From Zantedeschia hybrid cultivar (Eukaryota > Streptophyta > Magnoliopsida > Alismatales > Araceae): a stretch of 64,000 nucleotides of DNA. The position numbers and the translations under genes are program-made. Positions 34,801 through 45,720 of this stretch are shown here, piece after piece. The first letter of the stretch is position 1. Every line of letters begins with the position of its first letter. Where the stretch lies: assembly GCA_030544215.1 (NCBI GenBank), contig JARZZO010000012.1:40525194-40589193 (forward strand). Direction: 5' to 3'. The notes below the pieces were generated by a model. It did not search any database, was not told where the DNA came from, and saw nothing but the letters and a program-made list of their open reading frames with translations.

Positions 34801-35261
34801 CGAGTTTCCAGTCAGATCCAGATGATAGCAAATCTACATCTGGATTCGTGTTTACTTTTAATGGAGCAGCAGTGTGCTGGAAGAGCTCCAAGCAAGCAAC
34901 CACTGCAGATTCGACGACTTAAGCTGAGTACATCGCTACAGCTGAAGCTTTCAAGGAAGTAATGTGGTTGAAGAAGTTCATCATCGACCTTGACATAGTT
35001 CCCTGCATCTTTGATCATGTTCCGCTATTGTGCGACAACAATGGGACTATTGCACAAGTGAAAGAGCCGCAGTCTCATCAAAAATCGAAAGATATTCTGA
35101 GGCGCTTTCATCTTATCAGAGAGATCATATCTAGAGGAGATGTAGTGGTAGAAAGAGTTCCATCTGTTGACAATGTAGTAGATCTATTGACAAAGCCGTT
35201 GGCTCAAATTGTGTTTGAGTGTCACCTAGAGTCAATAGGCTTACTGCATAATGGTGATTGA
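31844..35261 (+). pseudogene. Copia A2 gag-pol with in-frame gag deletion, stops and one frameshift
   Basis: ATG 31844 matches the other copies. The first ~60 gag codons join directly, near 32021-32031, to the sequence before the zinc knuckle, so about 520 bp of capsid coding is missing but the frame is kept to 32671. The knuckle itself is damaged (YYYCKKQYGYWKRNC lacks the first Cys and the His). Protease site 32225-32233 reads D-T-R. Integrase zinc region near 32625-32750, DDE core about 32800-33200 with D-R-G-G-E-Y intact, RT about 33760-34550 with YVDD at 34281-34292, RNase H about 34690-35050. In-frame stops at 32669, about 32840, 32973, 33187, 33267, 33837, 34542 and 34920; an extra A near 33289 shifts the frame. 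Ends at TGA 35259-35261, then the polypurine tract. Confidence 0.9.
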
Positions 35262-35267
35262 CTTTAG

Positions 35268-35281
35268 TCCAAGTGGGAGAT
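35268..35281 (+). promoter_or_regulatory. Polypurine tract of copia A2
   Basis: CCAAGTGGGAGAT immediately before the 3' LTR; the same AAGTGGGAGA word precedes the 3' LTRs at 48789 and 58451. Confidence 0.85.
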
Positions 35282-36838
35282 TGTTAGTCTTAGGTGGCCT
35301 ACAAGCCAATCTAACTATGTAAATCTCGTTCATTTATTCATATAATAGCATAATATTTATTGTGTGTAAATCGTATTAATTATCGTCTCATAATGAAGTC
35401 CGTGAATATGTGTGATAGTGATAAGATTATGATGAGATCATACTAGTGAGACTGATCACTTAAACACACATATTCTTAATTGTTCCTAGTCGGAGGATAT
35501 CCGAGAAGGACATCGGATATCCAGTTAGACTAGTACAGATTACTCTTGCTCATGCGATGAGGGTGACTGATCTCATAGTCACTTGTATGGAGACACTAAG
35601 ACGAATCTGTAGGTGCTCATTGGAGAATGAGTTCACTGAACTGATCCGATTGAATCGCTGGATGGTATTGTACCTCATTGTCAACCAGCTTGATTCTATT
35701 GTCGTAGTTGCGTGGATGGTCCTCGGACTTGAGACACCAAGGACACCTTGTCGGTGGACTTCTGTGCTTTGACCTTGGTTTATGAATCTCTAACCATGGG
35801 ATTCTAAACAGCCAAGGATCGGGTACAGCGGAATACCGTCGAAGGGAATTGAGTGTCAATAAGGAATCATTCACTCTGGGTACGATGAGAGAGAATGCTC
35901 TAGGAAGGATGCGCGAAAGTCCCTGGTTAGGGCGGACGATAATATCGGGAAAGGAGTTTTCCAATATTCATCAGCGACATCTAATCCAAGTGAGTCGACG
36001 GTTAGGGTTTGACAGCACGCCATACCTTGAGTTGACTCAAGAGCATTGTACGAATGAAGGATTATATCCATGTGGTAAATGTCGACGAAAAGGTTCCAAG
36101 AGTGGGTTACTTAACCCCCATACCTTCCGGGTTCACACGGTGTTGCTTGGCACCCAACGTGATCGAAGGCCCGATCGAATTCGATGTGCGGTATCAATTC
36201 GATTGATTAATTAATTAATATGAGTTATTAATTGATTAATCGAGCCAGTGAGGAGTCATTGGGCTTGTTGGGTCGTTAACCGGACTGGTTATTGGGCCTA
36301 GAGGGTCACATGCAAATGATTCGCAAGGCGATGGTTAAATAAGTGAGTTTTATATAAATTGGGGGTTTTTATGAAAAATCGTGCGGTTAGTATAAAATAT
36401 AGCGAACGGGCTGAGCAGGCCAAGCTGATGCTAACCCTAGCCGCCCCCTCCTATGTTTCTCTCTCTCTCTAGCGCCCTAGGCCAGATCCGGATCCCCGAA
36501 TCTACTCCGCCACTTCTTCGACTCCCGTTCGATGGGAAATCGTCTGCGCGTTGCGACGATCGTTGCGGCGACCGGCGGAGGTTTCGTGGCTGCGAAGAAC
36601 GATGAACGTGAGGATATCCGTCGCGAGGAGGATTGCGTGGACTCCGTTAGAGGCCGGGCGCTTGCACGGCTTGCGGTTTCGCACCGACGGAATCGAATGG
36701 TTGCAGATTCTAATCTGCACACGGTAAGATTCGATAAGCCAATTATCGAGGTTTTAGATTTTTCGAAACGGGAACGGATCTTCGTTTTTTTTTTTATTTC
36801 CGTTGCGGGAGATCCGGAGAAACTTGAGAACTCCAACA
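35282..36838 (+). repeat. 3' LTR of copia A2
   Basis: 1557 bp, TGTTAGTCTTAGGTGGCC to CTCCAACA. TATA box at 36391-36399. The palindrome at 36702-36719 reads TGCAGATTCTAATCTGCA: both arms changed relative to the 5' LTR but still complementary. Confidence 0.95.
36702..36719. repeat. Variant LTR palindrome with paired arm changes, A2 3' LTR
   Basis: TGCAGATT-CT-AATCTGCA. Compared with the 5' LTR (TGCGGATT-CG-AATCCGCA), G-to-A in the left arm is matched by C-to-T at the paired position of the right arm. Confidence 0.88.
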
Positions 36839-37910
36839 CTAGCACCTCCACGAAACAATCTCCCACCATCACCCGTTTACGAACCCATTAGCCCTTCTAA
36901 ACCCCTCATCAACACGATAGTACTTAAGATCTCACCTGGACCTTCCAATATTGAACAGCATACGCTCCAGAGCGAGAGAATCTTCAATAAGGTCTTCCTT
37001 CAGTCCACATTAAGAGACGGCCCATCACAACTGTTAGAAGAAGTTCAAAATGAAGAGAGTGCACTTGGCACTTAGTATGACTTACTGAAGCAACTGGACA
37101 GAACACCGGCACGCATTTCCATATTAAAACTGATCAAAAGATCTAAGATCCATCAAGGGGCTCTAATAGAATATCTGCAGAGAGGAATGGTTAGTGAAGA
37201 TGTGCTGGTAGAGAATATCACAGCACTGCTAGTTCCACAGGGGGATTAGCCCTCTATCTCATTCCATACATCTGAACTAGCACCACCAGCGGCCAGGAGC
37301 ATGGCACTAAGCATCACGGTTAACATATGCAAGAAGGCTGTGGATGCATGTCTGGTTGACACAGGGGCCTTTATTAGTGTATTGTCACCAAAGACCTTAG
37401 AATTCTTTGGGGTACCCAAAGAAAAGTGGTTGCCTTCACCCATCTCTGTCACCGCCTATGACAACTCTACCCAATGTCCTCTGGGAATGGTTTACTTGAT
37501 GGTAGAGTTAGGCCCTGTTAGTCATGCCGAGGTCGAGTTCCACATCTTAGATATCAACCCCTCTTTAAAAGGCATCTTTGGTCGTCCCTATATCGAATCC
37601 CTTGAAGCTATACCCTCTACAAACCATCAATACCTCATGTTTCCTTATAAGGGACGGATTGTTAAAGTAACGAGCATGCCAATCCTTGCTGCTGCTCATT
37701 CTTTGAACATCAAAGCGACTCCTCTACCTGACCGACAACCCATTCTATCGATATTACAGGTTTGTTCTCTCTTGGCTAATCCTTTGAAAGCCACTATACT
37801 TGTTCCTTGTCCAGTTGATGCTGTGAAAAGGGGGAAGTGCGTGAGTACCCCTGACTGGGATATCATGATGAAGGGTGGTTACCAACCTGGAAAAGGCCTG
37901 GGCACACAAC
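36839..37910 (+). pseudogene. Gypsy2 gag-pol part: aspartic protease and start of G-patch
   Basis: Resumes Gypsy2 after copia A2. Frame 37301-37910 carries the retroviral-type protease with LVDTGAFISVLSP (Asp near 37358), then a flap/ILDINPSLKGIFGRPY stretch typical of gypsy proteases. The frame continues to GGYQPGKGLG near 37870-37900, the start of a G-patch (glycine-rich nucleic-acid-binding) motif. Upstream, 36850-37250 is spacer coding with stops (near 37072 and 37248). Copia B inserted at 37910 inside the G-patch; its rest is at 60050-60125. Confidence 0.85.
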
Positions 37911-39178
37911 TGATAGAATTGGGTGGCCTCAAAGCCAATCATTGTACATTCTAGTTCGAAATATTAATAAAGGCAATTATTTCTTCATTTATAGTTCTCG
38001 CAAATTAACTATCGTAATGAAGGTCCATAGACAAGTGTGTAGGATATTGAATCATGATGAGATCATGATAGTGAGATCAATATTCTTAGTCACTTATCTT
38101 AAACAGTTCTCGATCATAGGATATTTGAATTGGACGTTAAATATCCGATAAGATCGACACGGGTTATTTCTGCTCATGTGATGAGGGTGAATGATCTCAC
38201 ATTCACTTGTGTGGTGACACTAAGACAAACTTGTGGGTGCTTATTAGAGAATAAGTTCACTGAACATATCCGAATTAGAATTCCTAGATGGCCATTATAC
38301 CTAATAGTCAACCAGGGAATTCAATCGTTGCAGTAGCATAGTTGGTCCTTTGACATGAGTCACCAATGATACCTTGCTTGTAGACCATTGTGTCTTGATT
38401 CTCTGGCTTGTAAACTTTAACCATTAAGTCCACGATAGTTAGTCTCTTAAACACAGTGGAAAGCTTGCGAAGGTAATTGAGTGAACAACAGGGAATCACT
38501 CACTCTTGGTACACGACTGGAGAGAGAATGTCCTATGGATGTGTACACAGAAATTCCTGGCCAGGGTCAACTGAAAGAGATGTCTTTCTAGAGGTTAACT
38601 GAGTACTGAAATCCATCTAAATAATGTGATAAAGTGTTTGACTGTAAAACCATATCCTTGCGTTATTGGGACATTAGACGAGTGAAGGATTTTATCTGTG
38701 CAGTATTTGTAGATGGAAAGGTTCAAATAAAGGGAACAATATCCCTTATATCTTTTGGGATCATGAGGTAGTGTTTGGTGCCGTTAATGGTTAGAAGGTC
38801 AAGTGGATTAATCATCGGATGATAAATCACTTATTTATTGAATTAATGATTTAACATATGATGTTTAAATAATAATTAATAAATACTAAACTTCATAATT
38901 AGTTCTAAGTTTAGTGGGCCTAAAACCAGACTGATATATGGGCCTGGAGGGTCATACACATAAGAATTCTTGTAAGACGGTGAAAGATGTTAAATATTAT
39001 AGATATCTGGGGTTTGTGAAAAGCCGCAGGATAAACATGAATATTTAAATGGAGAATTATCTAAGGCCAAGCTCTTGGATAATCATGAGAATTAAACCTT
39101 ATGCTTATCTTTATTTCTTATAAAAGGAGGCCAAGGGATGGGGGTGGTTGAGATACGTACAAGACATCCTCTTGGAGT
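37911..39178 (+). repeat. 5' LTR of copia B, first part
   Basis: Begins TGATAGAATTGGGTGGCC and matches 58451-59718. TATA box TATAAAAGG at 39119-39127. Split at 39178 by copia A3. Confidence 0.93.
39119..39127 (+). promoter_or_regulatory. TATA box of copia B 5' LTR
   Basis: TATAAAAGG, matching 59660-59668 of the 3' LTR. Copia A3 landed about 50 bp downstream, between TATA box and body, so this promoter can no longer drive copia B. Confidence 0.65.
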
Positions 39179-40722
39179 TGTTAGTCTTAGGTGGCCTACA
39201 AACCAATATGACTTTGTAATCTCATTCATTTATTAATATACAATGGCATTATATTTATTATGTATAATTCGTTATTATCGTCTCATAATGAAGTCCGTGA
39301 AAATGTGCGATAGTGATCAGATTATGATGAGATCATACTAGTGAGACTGATCACTTAAACATACATATTCTTGATAGTTCATAGTCGGAGGATATTCGAG
39401 AAGGACATCGGATATCCGGATAGACTAGTACAGATTACTCCCGCTCAAAAGATGAGGGTGACTGATCTTATAGTCACTTGTGTGGAGACACTAAGGTGAA
39501 TTTGTAGGTGCTCATTAGAGAATGAGTTCACTGAATTGATTCGACTGAATCGTTGGATGGTATTGTACCTCACTATCAACTAGCTTGATTCTATTGTCGC
39601 AGTTGCGTAGATGGTCCTCGGACCTGAGACACGAAGGACACCTTGTCGGTGGACTTCTGTGCTTTGACCTTGGTTTATGAATCTCTAACCACAGGATTCT
39701 AAACAGCCAAGGATCGGATACAGCGGAATACCGTTGAAGGGAATTGAGTGTGAATAAGGAATCATTCACTCTCGGTACTTAGAGAGAGAATGCTCTAGGA
39801 AGGATGCGCGCAAGTCCCTGGCCAGGGCGGACGATAATATCGGAAAAAGAGTTTTATGATATTATTTGGCAACATCCGATCCAAGTGAGTCGACCGGTTA
39901 GGGTTTGACAGTACACCATACCCGGAGTCGACTCGAGAGCAGTGTACGAATGAAGGATTATATGCACGCGGTAACTGTCGGCAAAAAGGTTCCAAGAGTG
40001 GGTTACTTAACCTCGATACCTTCCGAGTTTACGTGGTGTTGCTTGGCACCCAACGTAATCAGAGGCCCGACCGAATTCGATGTGCGATATTGATTCGATT
40101 GATTAATTAATTAATATGAGTTATTAATTGATTAATCAGGCCAGTGAGGAGTCACTAGACTTATTGGGCCATTAATCGGACTGGTTATTGGGCCTAGAGG
40201 GTCACACGCAAAAGATTCTCAAGGCGATAGATAAATAAGTGGGTTTTATATAAACCGAGGGTTTTTATGAAAAACCGCGCGGTTATTATAAAATATAGCG
40301 AACGGGCTGAGCATGCTAAGCTGCTGCTAACCCTAGCCGCCCTTCCTCTCTTTCTCTCTCTCTCTTTGGTGCCCCAGAAGAATCGGGATCCCCAGATCTA
40401 CTCCGCCGCTTTTCCGACTCCTGTTCAACGGAAAATCGTCTGCGCGTTGCGGCGAACGGTGGAAACTTCGTGGGCTGTGAAGAACAAGGAACGTGAGGAT
40501 ATCCATCGCGAGGAGGATTGCGTGGACTCCACTAGAGGCCGGGCGCTTGCGCGGCTTACGGTGTCACACCGACGGAACCGAACGGTTGCGGATTCGAATC
40601 CGCATACGGTATGATCTGATAATTCGATTATTGGGATTTTGGTTTTTCGAAATGGGAACGGATCTCCATTTTATTTTTATTTCCGTTGCGTGGGAAATCC
40701 GGAGAAACGCAAGAACCTAACA
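39179..40722 (+). repeat. 5' LTR of copia A3
   Basis: 1544 bp, TGTTAGTCTTAGGTGGCC to AACCTAACA. TATA box at 40287-40295, palindrome TGCGGATTCGAATCCGCA at 40587-40604. It is followed not by a primer-binding site but by TGAGT and LTR-B sequence. Confidence 0.92.
40287..40295 (+). promoter_or_regulatory. TATA box of copia A3 5' LTR
   Basis: TATAAAATA in the conserved subfamily-A context followed by TAGCGAACGGGCTGAG. Confidence 0.65.
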
Positions 40723-40888
40723 TGAGTTTCTCTCTCCTCTCTCTCTCTCCCTCTCTCTCTCTTGAAGAAGACCTCTTTCTCTTCTTCTTTCAACTGCATG
40801 GTGGATTTGAGATCGGGTCGAAGTACTCATGCCGAGGAGAAAATCGCGTCTGCGTCGGGAGCTCATGTGGATACCTCTGGAGATTGTG
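40723..40888 (+). repeat. Misplaced LTR-B segment inside copia A3
   Basis: Duplicates the copia B LTR sequence found at 50349-50514 (pyrimidine tract, GAAGAAGACCTCTTTCTC, TGGATTTGAGATCGGGTCG), starting with TGAGT, one base off the GGAGT target site. It ends within GGAGATTGTG near 40888 and passes directly into copia-A leader. It replaces the primer-binding site and proximal leader. Confidence 0.85.
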
Positions 40889-41100
40889 TGTCGCTGCTCA
40901 CTCCTAGCCGCTGCTATGCCGCGTACAACTTGAAAGGTGGGCTAGGGTTTCGGGTGTTGGCTGGGTTGAAGGCGGCGGGTTAGGGGGTTTGCAGGCCGGT
41001 CCCGCGTTGGTCCAACTTGCTGGACCGGCCGGCTAGGGCTGCCAGATCGGGCTTGGCCCCCCCTTGAACCAGAGACTCGAGCCCTGGCTCAGTCCAGGGA

Positions 41101-41118
41101 GCCTGGCTCGAGCCAGGC
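41101..41118. repeat. GC-rich 18-bp perfect palindrome in A3 leader
   Basis: GCCTGGCTCGAGCCAGGC. Related CTGGCTCGAGCC and CTGGCTCAG words occur at 29588-29660 in A2. Confidence 0.9.
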
Positions 41119-41259
41119 ACCCGGATGGGCTAGGCCCATTTCCCTTTTATTTCCCACTTACACCCTTAACCCCCTATTACCATGTTATTAATTAAATTGG
41201 ATCTAAATTTAAAATTTAAAATTGTTTTAAAATTTAAATTAGAATTCAATTTTAGTTAA

Positions 41260-41840
41260 TTGTTTTATTAATGATTTTGAATCATTTTATTATTGGCAAT
41301 TGGTTGATTAATAATTAGAGTTAATTATTGGTTTAAATGTTAACTTAATAATTAACCTTAAGTGAACTAATTTAAGGGTTAAATTAGTTATTAATAATTA
41401 TTAGTCTAATTGTTAGATTATTAACTATTATTTCAACTAATTGTTAATTAATTAGTGATTAAATTATTGATTTAATTGTTAAATTGATAATTAACATTAA
41501 TTTGTTAATCTAAGAGTTAAATTAATGATTGCTAGTTAATTGGAGTCAATTGTTAATTTAAATGTTAAATTAATAATTAATTTTAATTAATTGATCTAAT
41601 GGTTTAATTGATAATTAATAAATAATTAGTGTTAATTGTTTGTTTAAAAGTTAAATTAATGATTAACATTAGTTAATTAGTGTAAGAGTTAGATTAATAG
41701 TTAATAACTAATTAAAGTTGATTATTAATTTAAGTGTTAAATTAATGATTAATTTTAATCAACTGATCTAAGAGTTGGATTAGTAATAATTTTAATATTC
41801 TAATTGTTAGATTATTAATTTGATTCAATCTAATTATTAG
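41260..41840. repeat. AT-rich short-palindrome array in copia A3 leader
   Basis: Counterpart of 29860-30490, more degenerate: repeated TTTAAATGTTAAATTAATAA and TCTAAGAGTTAAATTA words. Confidence 0.72.
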
Positions 41841-42723
41841 ATTGTTTTATTCATTAGAAATGTTCTAATTGCAAGGAATAATCTAAAAATTATTAATTTG
41901 GAGTGTATGCACATGTGATGTGTGTTTAAATGCTTTTAAATTAGATTTAAGTGGATGTTAAATTGATTTAAGGAGTTTTCGAAATTCAAATGCCAATTTT
42001 GATTAGAACCTAGTTATTTTGAAAGTCAAAATTATCTATTTTTGAAAAACTCTTTTATTTTAGCCATGTGATGCGCTGAATCTTGTGTGAAATGTTTAAA
42101 ACACACTATAGTCATGGATATGCATATTTAATATTATTCATGTGATGAATGATGTGTGAGGATCGTGGATGTGTGATTGAATTTTATTAATTGTTAATAA
42201 ATAGAGGTTTGAGTACCTCTCCCTCTCTCATACTCCAATGTAGTTCTATCTCTCTCTCTCTTATACTCGCCATAAGGCTTTCTTGTGTTTACATGTAAAT
42301 TCTAGAATTTAATGTAATTTGATCGAGGTAACCGAGGAAGGAGCGAGGATGATCCACAGCTGCAACCAGGAAGGCGATATGATGAAGACCATTTGCCTAT
42401 GTGTTTGCAGGGTAGTCTAATGTAAATGTTATGTTAGATTGTGTGTGCGTTTGATTGTTGGCTCCAGTCAAATCCACTGTGCTATCCATGACCACACTAG
42501 ACATGTATAAGATGCATTGTTTTATGTTTTATTATGAATCAAAACATGTATAGTATTTAGTAAATATATACGATATATTTATATACTATCACCTAGGAGA
42601 GACCAAGATAAAAGTTATATGTATACCCTCGTCTAAACTCTAAGCCGTAACGTGAGTAGTTAAGAACTTACCGCGTGGTCCACCATCGTTATAGTAATAG
42701 GATTCAAATCACTTTAAGCAGGT

Positions 42724-43029
42724 TTGTTGTGTTACCACAAGGCCTGTTTAATTGTGAGGAGAGACTGTGGCTATGGCATTAGATGTCTATATGATCGGGG
42801 TAGAGGAACCATGTAGTTTTGTTGTGCCATCCACAAGGACTGTATGCAAATTTATGTTCGTCTCGTAACGATGGTTAGCTTAGACCAGAATTAGTGGCTT
42901 GTTGTGCTATCCATAAGGTCATTAAATCTCTGGGGACCGAAGATATGATCGGATATTGCAAGGAGTTGCAAATCTCATGAGATGGGCACTATGTGATTAT
43001 TTTACAGCTTTCTTGTGCTATCCACAAGG
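42724..43029. repeat. Four TTGTTGTG hairpins before gag, copia A3
   Basis: Copies start at 42724, 42819, 42899 and 43010 (spacing 95, 80, 111), nearly the same spacing as A2 (95, 80, 110). The fourth has TTCTTGTG but keeps the TTGTG/CACAA pairing. Confidence 0.85.
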
Positions 43030-43222
43030 TTGTAATGCAAGTCATTGAGATTATGATCCCCACTAGGAGATTGTCGACGTCTCCCGTTCGGTATAACTGA
43101 GGGTTATACAGTCCGTCGAAAATTAGTGGGAGTTAAAACTTGAATAAAAGACCATATCTTGTTTTATATTCAATAACTGAACATCTGCTAAGATAAATTT
43201 TATTCATCTCCTGTAGGGAATT

Positions 43223-45720
43223 ATGTCGTCGAATAACCCACTCTGTGACATACTTGATGCCAAACGTTTGACTAGCCTGAACTACTCGGATTGGTTCAGA
43301 AACCTAAAGAAGCTCTTCAGATCTGAGCACATTGACTATGTCCTTGAAGTTGATCCTCTTGCTAAACTGGCATTGGATGCCCTTGATGCAGAGATGATAG
43401 CTAACGATAAAAGATCGAAGGACAAAGGTAAATGAGTAGTAAAAGGTGGCTGCTTCTACTGTAAGCAGAATGGTCACTGGAAGAGGAGCTACAAGAAGTT
43501 CCTCAACGACAAAGCTCATAGAAAAATGAAGCTATCAGAAGCTTCAGATATCTATATGATAGATATCAACTTGTCAGTTAGAGATTCTACATCTTGGGTA
43601 TTAGATACCGGATGTGCTTCTCATATTTGCCATGATGTGCAGATGCTGACAAGTAAGCACAAGCTGAGAAAAGGTGAGGTGGAATTGAGGCTAGGAAATG
43701 ACGCAAAAGTTGCAGCGGTTGCTGTTGGGACAACAAACCTCAGGCTTCAATCAGGAGACGTCTTATCATTAGAAGATTGCTATTATTTTCCTAGCATAAG
43801 AAATAACATCATATTAGTATCTTGTTTGGACAAGATAGGATATAGGTTAACTATTTAGAATAGAAGCTATTCGATTTATTATGGTAGTAAATCAATAGCT
43901 TCGGCATCTTTAGTCAACGGTCTATATCTCTTAGATGTTTCTAATTACAATCTTCATATTGATAAAGTTCTTAAGAAGAGTAAGAATTGTGTAAACCAAG
44001 CCTACATGTGGCATTGTAGACTTGGGCACATTAGTGAAAGCAGGTTGCAAAAGTTGCACAAACATGGATATTTGAATGCATTCGATTATGAATCGTTTGC
44101 AACATGTGAATCTTGCCTTATGAGAAATATGGCAAAATCTCCATTTACTGGACATGGAGAACGTGCTAAGAACATTCTGGGATTAATACATTCAGATGTA
44201 TGTGGTCCAATGTCTACTCAAGCCAAAGGTGGCTTTTCATACTTCATCACGTTCACCGATGACTTCTCAAGATTCGGCTATGTGTACTTAATGAAGTACA
44301 AGTCAGAAGCATTTGAGAAGTTTAAGGAGTTTAAAAATGAGGTAGAGAAGCAGACATGAATGAGTATTAAAGCTCTTCGATCAGATCGGGGAGGAGAATA
44401 CTTGAGTACTAATTTCATACAATTCTTAAAGGATAATGGTATCCTTTCTCAGTTGACCCCTCCATATACACCATAGATGAATGGTGTATCAGAATGGATG
44501 AATCGCACCTTGTTGGACATGGTGTGATCCATGATGAGCTTTTTGCGATTACCAGTATCCCTCTGGGGATATGCTCTTGAGTCAACATCATACCTACTGA
44601 ACAGAGTAGCCAGCAAATCTGTGGCGTCTACTCCATATGAGATTTGGAAAGGCAGGAAACCAGAATTTAAACATGTTAAAGTCTGAGGTTGTCCTGCTCA
44701 TGTAAAGAGGCATGATCTAGACAAGCTGGAACCATGAATTGATAAATGTAGGTCGTAGATCTGGTAGATTACCTAGACTACCCAAACTATATGTAGGACA
44801 TATCGCTGAAGGTGAGTCTAAGCTGGAATATAATGAGAATGATGATCCTAAAACCTACCAGGAGGCCATAGAAGGCCCAGAAGCGGGGAGAAGGTGAGAA
44901 GCCATGAACTCAGAAATCCAGTCCATGTACACCAACCAAGTTTGGAACTTGGAGGACTTGCCCGAGGGTATTGTACCCATCGGTTGCAAGTGGATCTTTA
45001 AGGGAAAGATCGGTGTTGATGGACGGATCGATACTTATAAGACATGGTTGGTGGCAAAGGGATATCGTCAAAGGTAAGGAATTGACTATGACAAGACTTT
45101 CTCATCAGTTGCCATGATAAAGTCGATCATAGTTCTACTCGCCATAGCTGCACACTACGATTACGAGATCTGGCAAATGGATGTGAAGAATGCCTTTCTC
45201 AACGGTAATCTTGAGGAAGAGGTGTATATGATACAACCAGAAGGTTTCACATCTAAATAATGTCCAGATAAAGTGTGCAAGCTTCAGAGGTCCATTTATG
45301 GATTGAAGCAAGTTTCCAGGAGCTGGAACATAACATTTGACGAGGCTGTCAAGTCTTATGGCTTCATTAAGAATGAAGATGAGCCTTGTGTGTACAAGAA
45401 GACCAGTGTGAGCGCAGTCACCTTCTTAGTTTTTTACGTAGACGACATACTACTCATTGGGAATGATGTAGCTATGATGTCATCGGTAGAGATTTGGCTA
45501 TTGAAAAACTTCTCTATGATGAATTTAGGAGAAGCATCCTACATATTGGGAATACGGATATATAGAGATAGATCAAAGAGGATGCTTGGAATGACTCAAT
45601 CCTTGTACATAGATACCATAGTCAAAAGGTTTGGCATGGAAAATTCCAAGAGAGGAGAGGTCTCATACCGATGAGACATGGAATTAATCTCTCAAAGGAG
45701 CAGTCTCCTAAGACTCCTGA
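43223..45720 (+). pseudogene. Copia A3 gag-pol, first part (to RT)
   Basis: ATG 43223. Shows the same in-frame gag deletion as A2 (join near 43401-43411). Zinc knuckle CFYCKQNGHWKRSY lacks the last Cys. The protease site at 43604-43612 keeps the canonical D-T-G. Integrase zinc region 44006-44130 is open. DDE core about 44170-44560 has stops near 44357 and 44475. A deletion of about 225 bp near 44753 removes the stretch between integrase and RT that A2 keeps at 33373-33598. RT resumes near 44910 with YVDD at 45435-45446. The solo chromovirus LTR interrupts at 45720. Confidence 0.87.

Larger units (their letters stand above)
27347..36838 (+). mobile_element. Copia A2: complete Ty1/copia element with CTAGC target duplication
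   Basis: 9492 bp. 5' LTR 27347-28903 and 3' LTR 35282-36838 are each exactly 1557 bp. CTAGC occurs at 27342-27346 and 36839-36843. Primer site, leader of 2.9 kb, gag-pol and polypurine tract are all present. Most of gag is deleted and pol carries about eight stops plus a one-base insertion, so it is structurally complete but coding-defective. Confidence 0.95.
40889..43222 (+). mobile_element. Leader of copia A3 (5' part missing)
   Basis: Matches the A2 leader from about 29460 on: GC-rich block with an 18-bp perfect palindrome (41101-41118), AT-rich palindrome array (about 41260-41840), CT-rich tract near 42220-42270, four TTGTTGTG hairpins (42724-43029), then the CCCGTTCGGTATAACTGAGG stretch before gag. 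No gene seen. Confidence 0.85.

Noticed and set aside
39179..40722. Solo LTR-A inserted in LTR-B (flanks GGAGT / TGAGT)
   Set aside because: The perfect GGAGT copy lies after the LTR-A at 48789-50348, and the two LTRs resemble each other most, so they are the ends of one element, A3.
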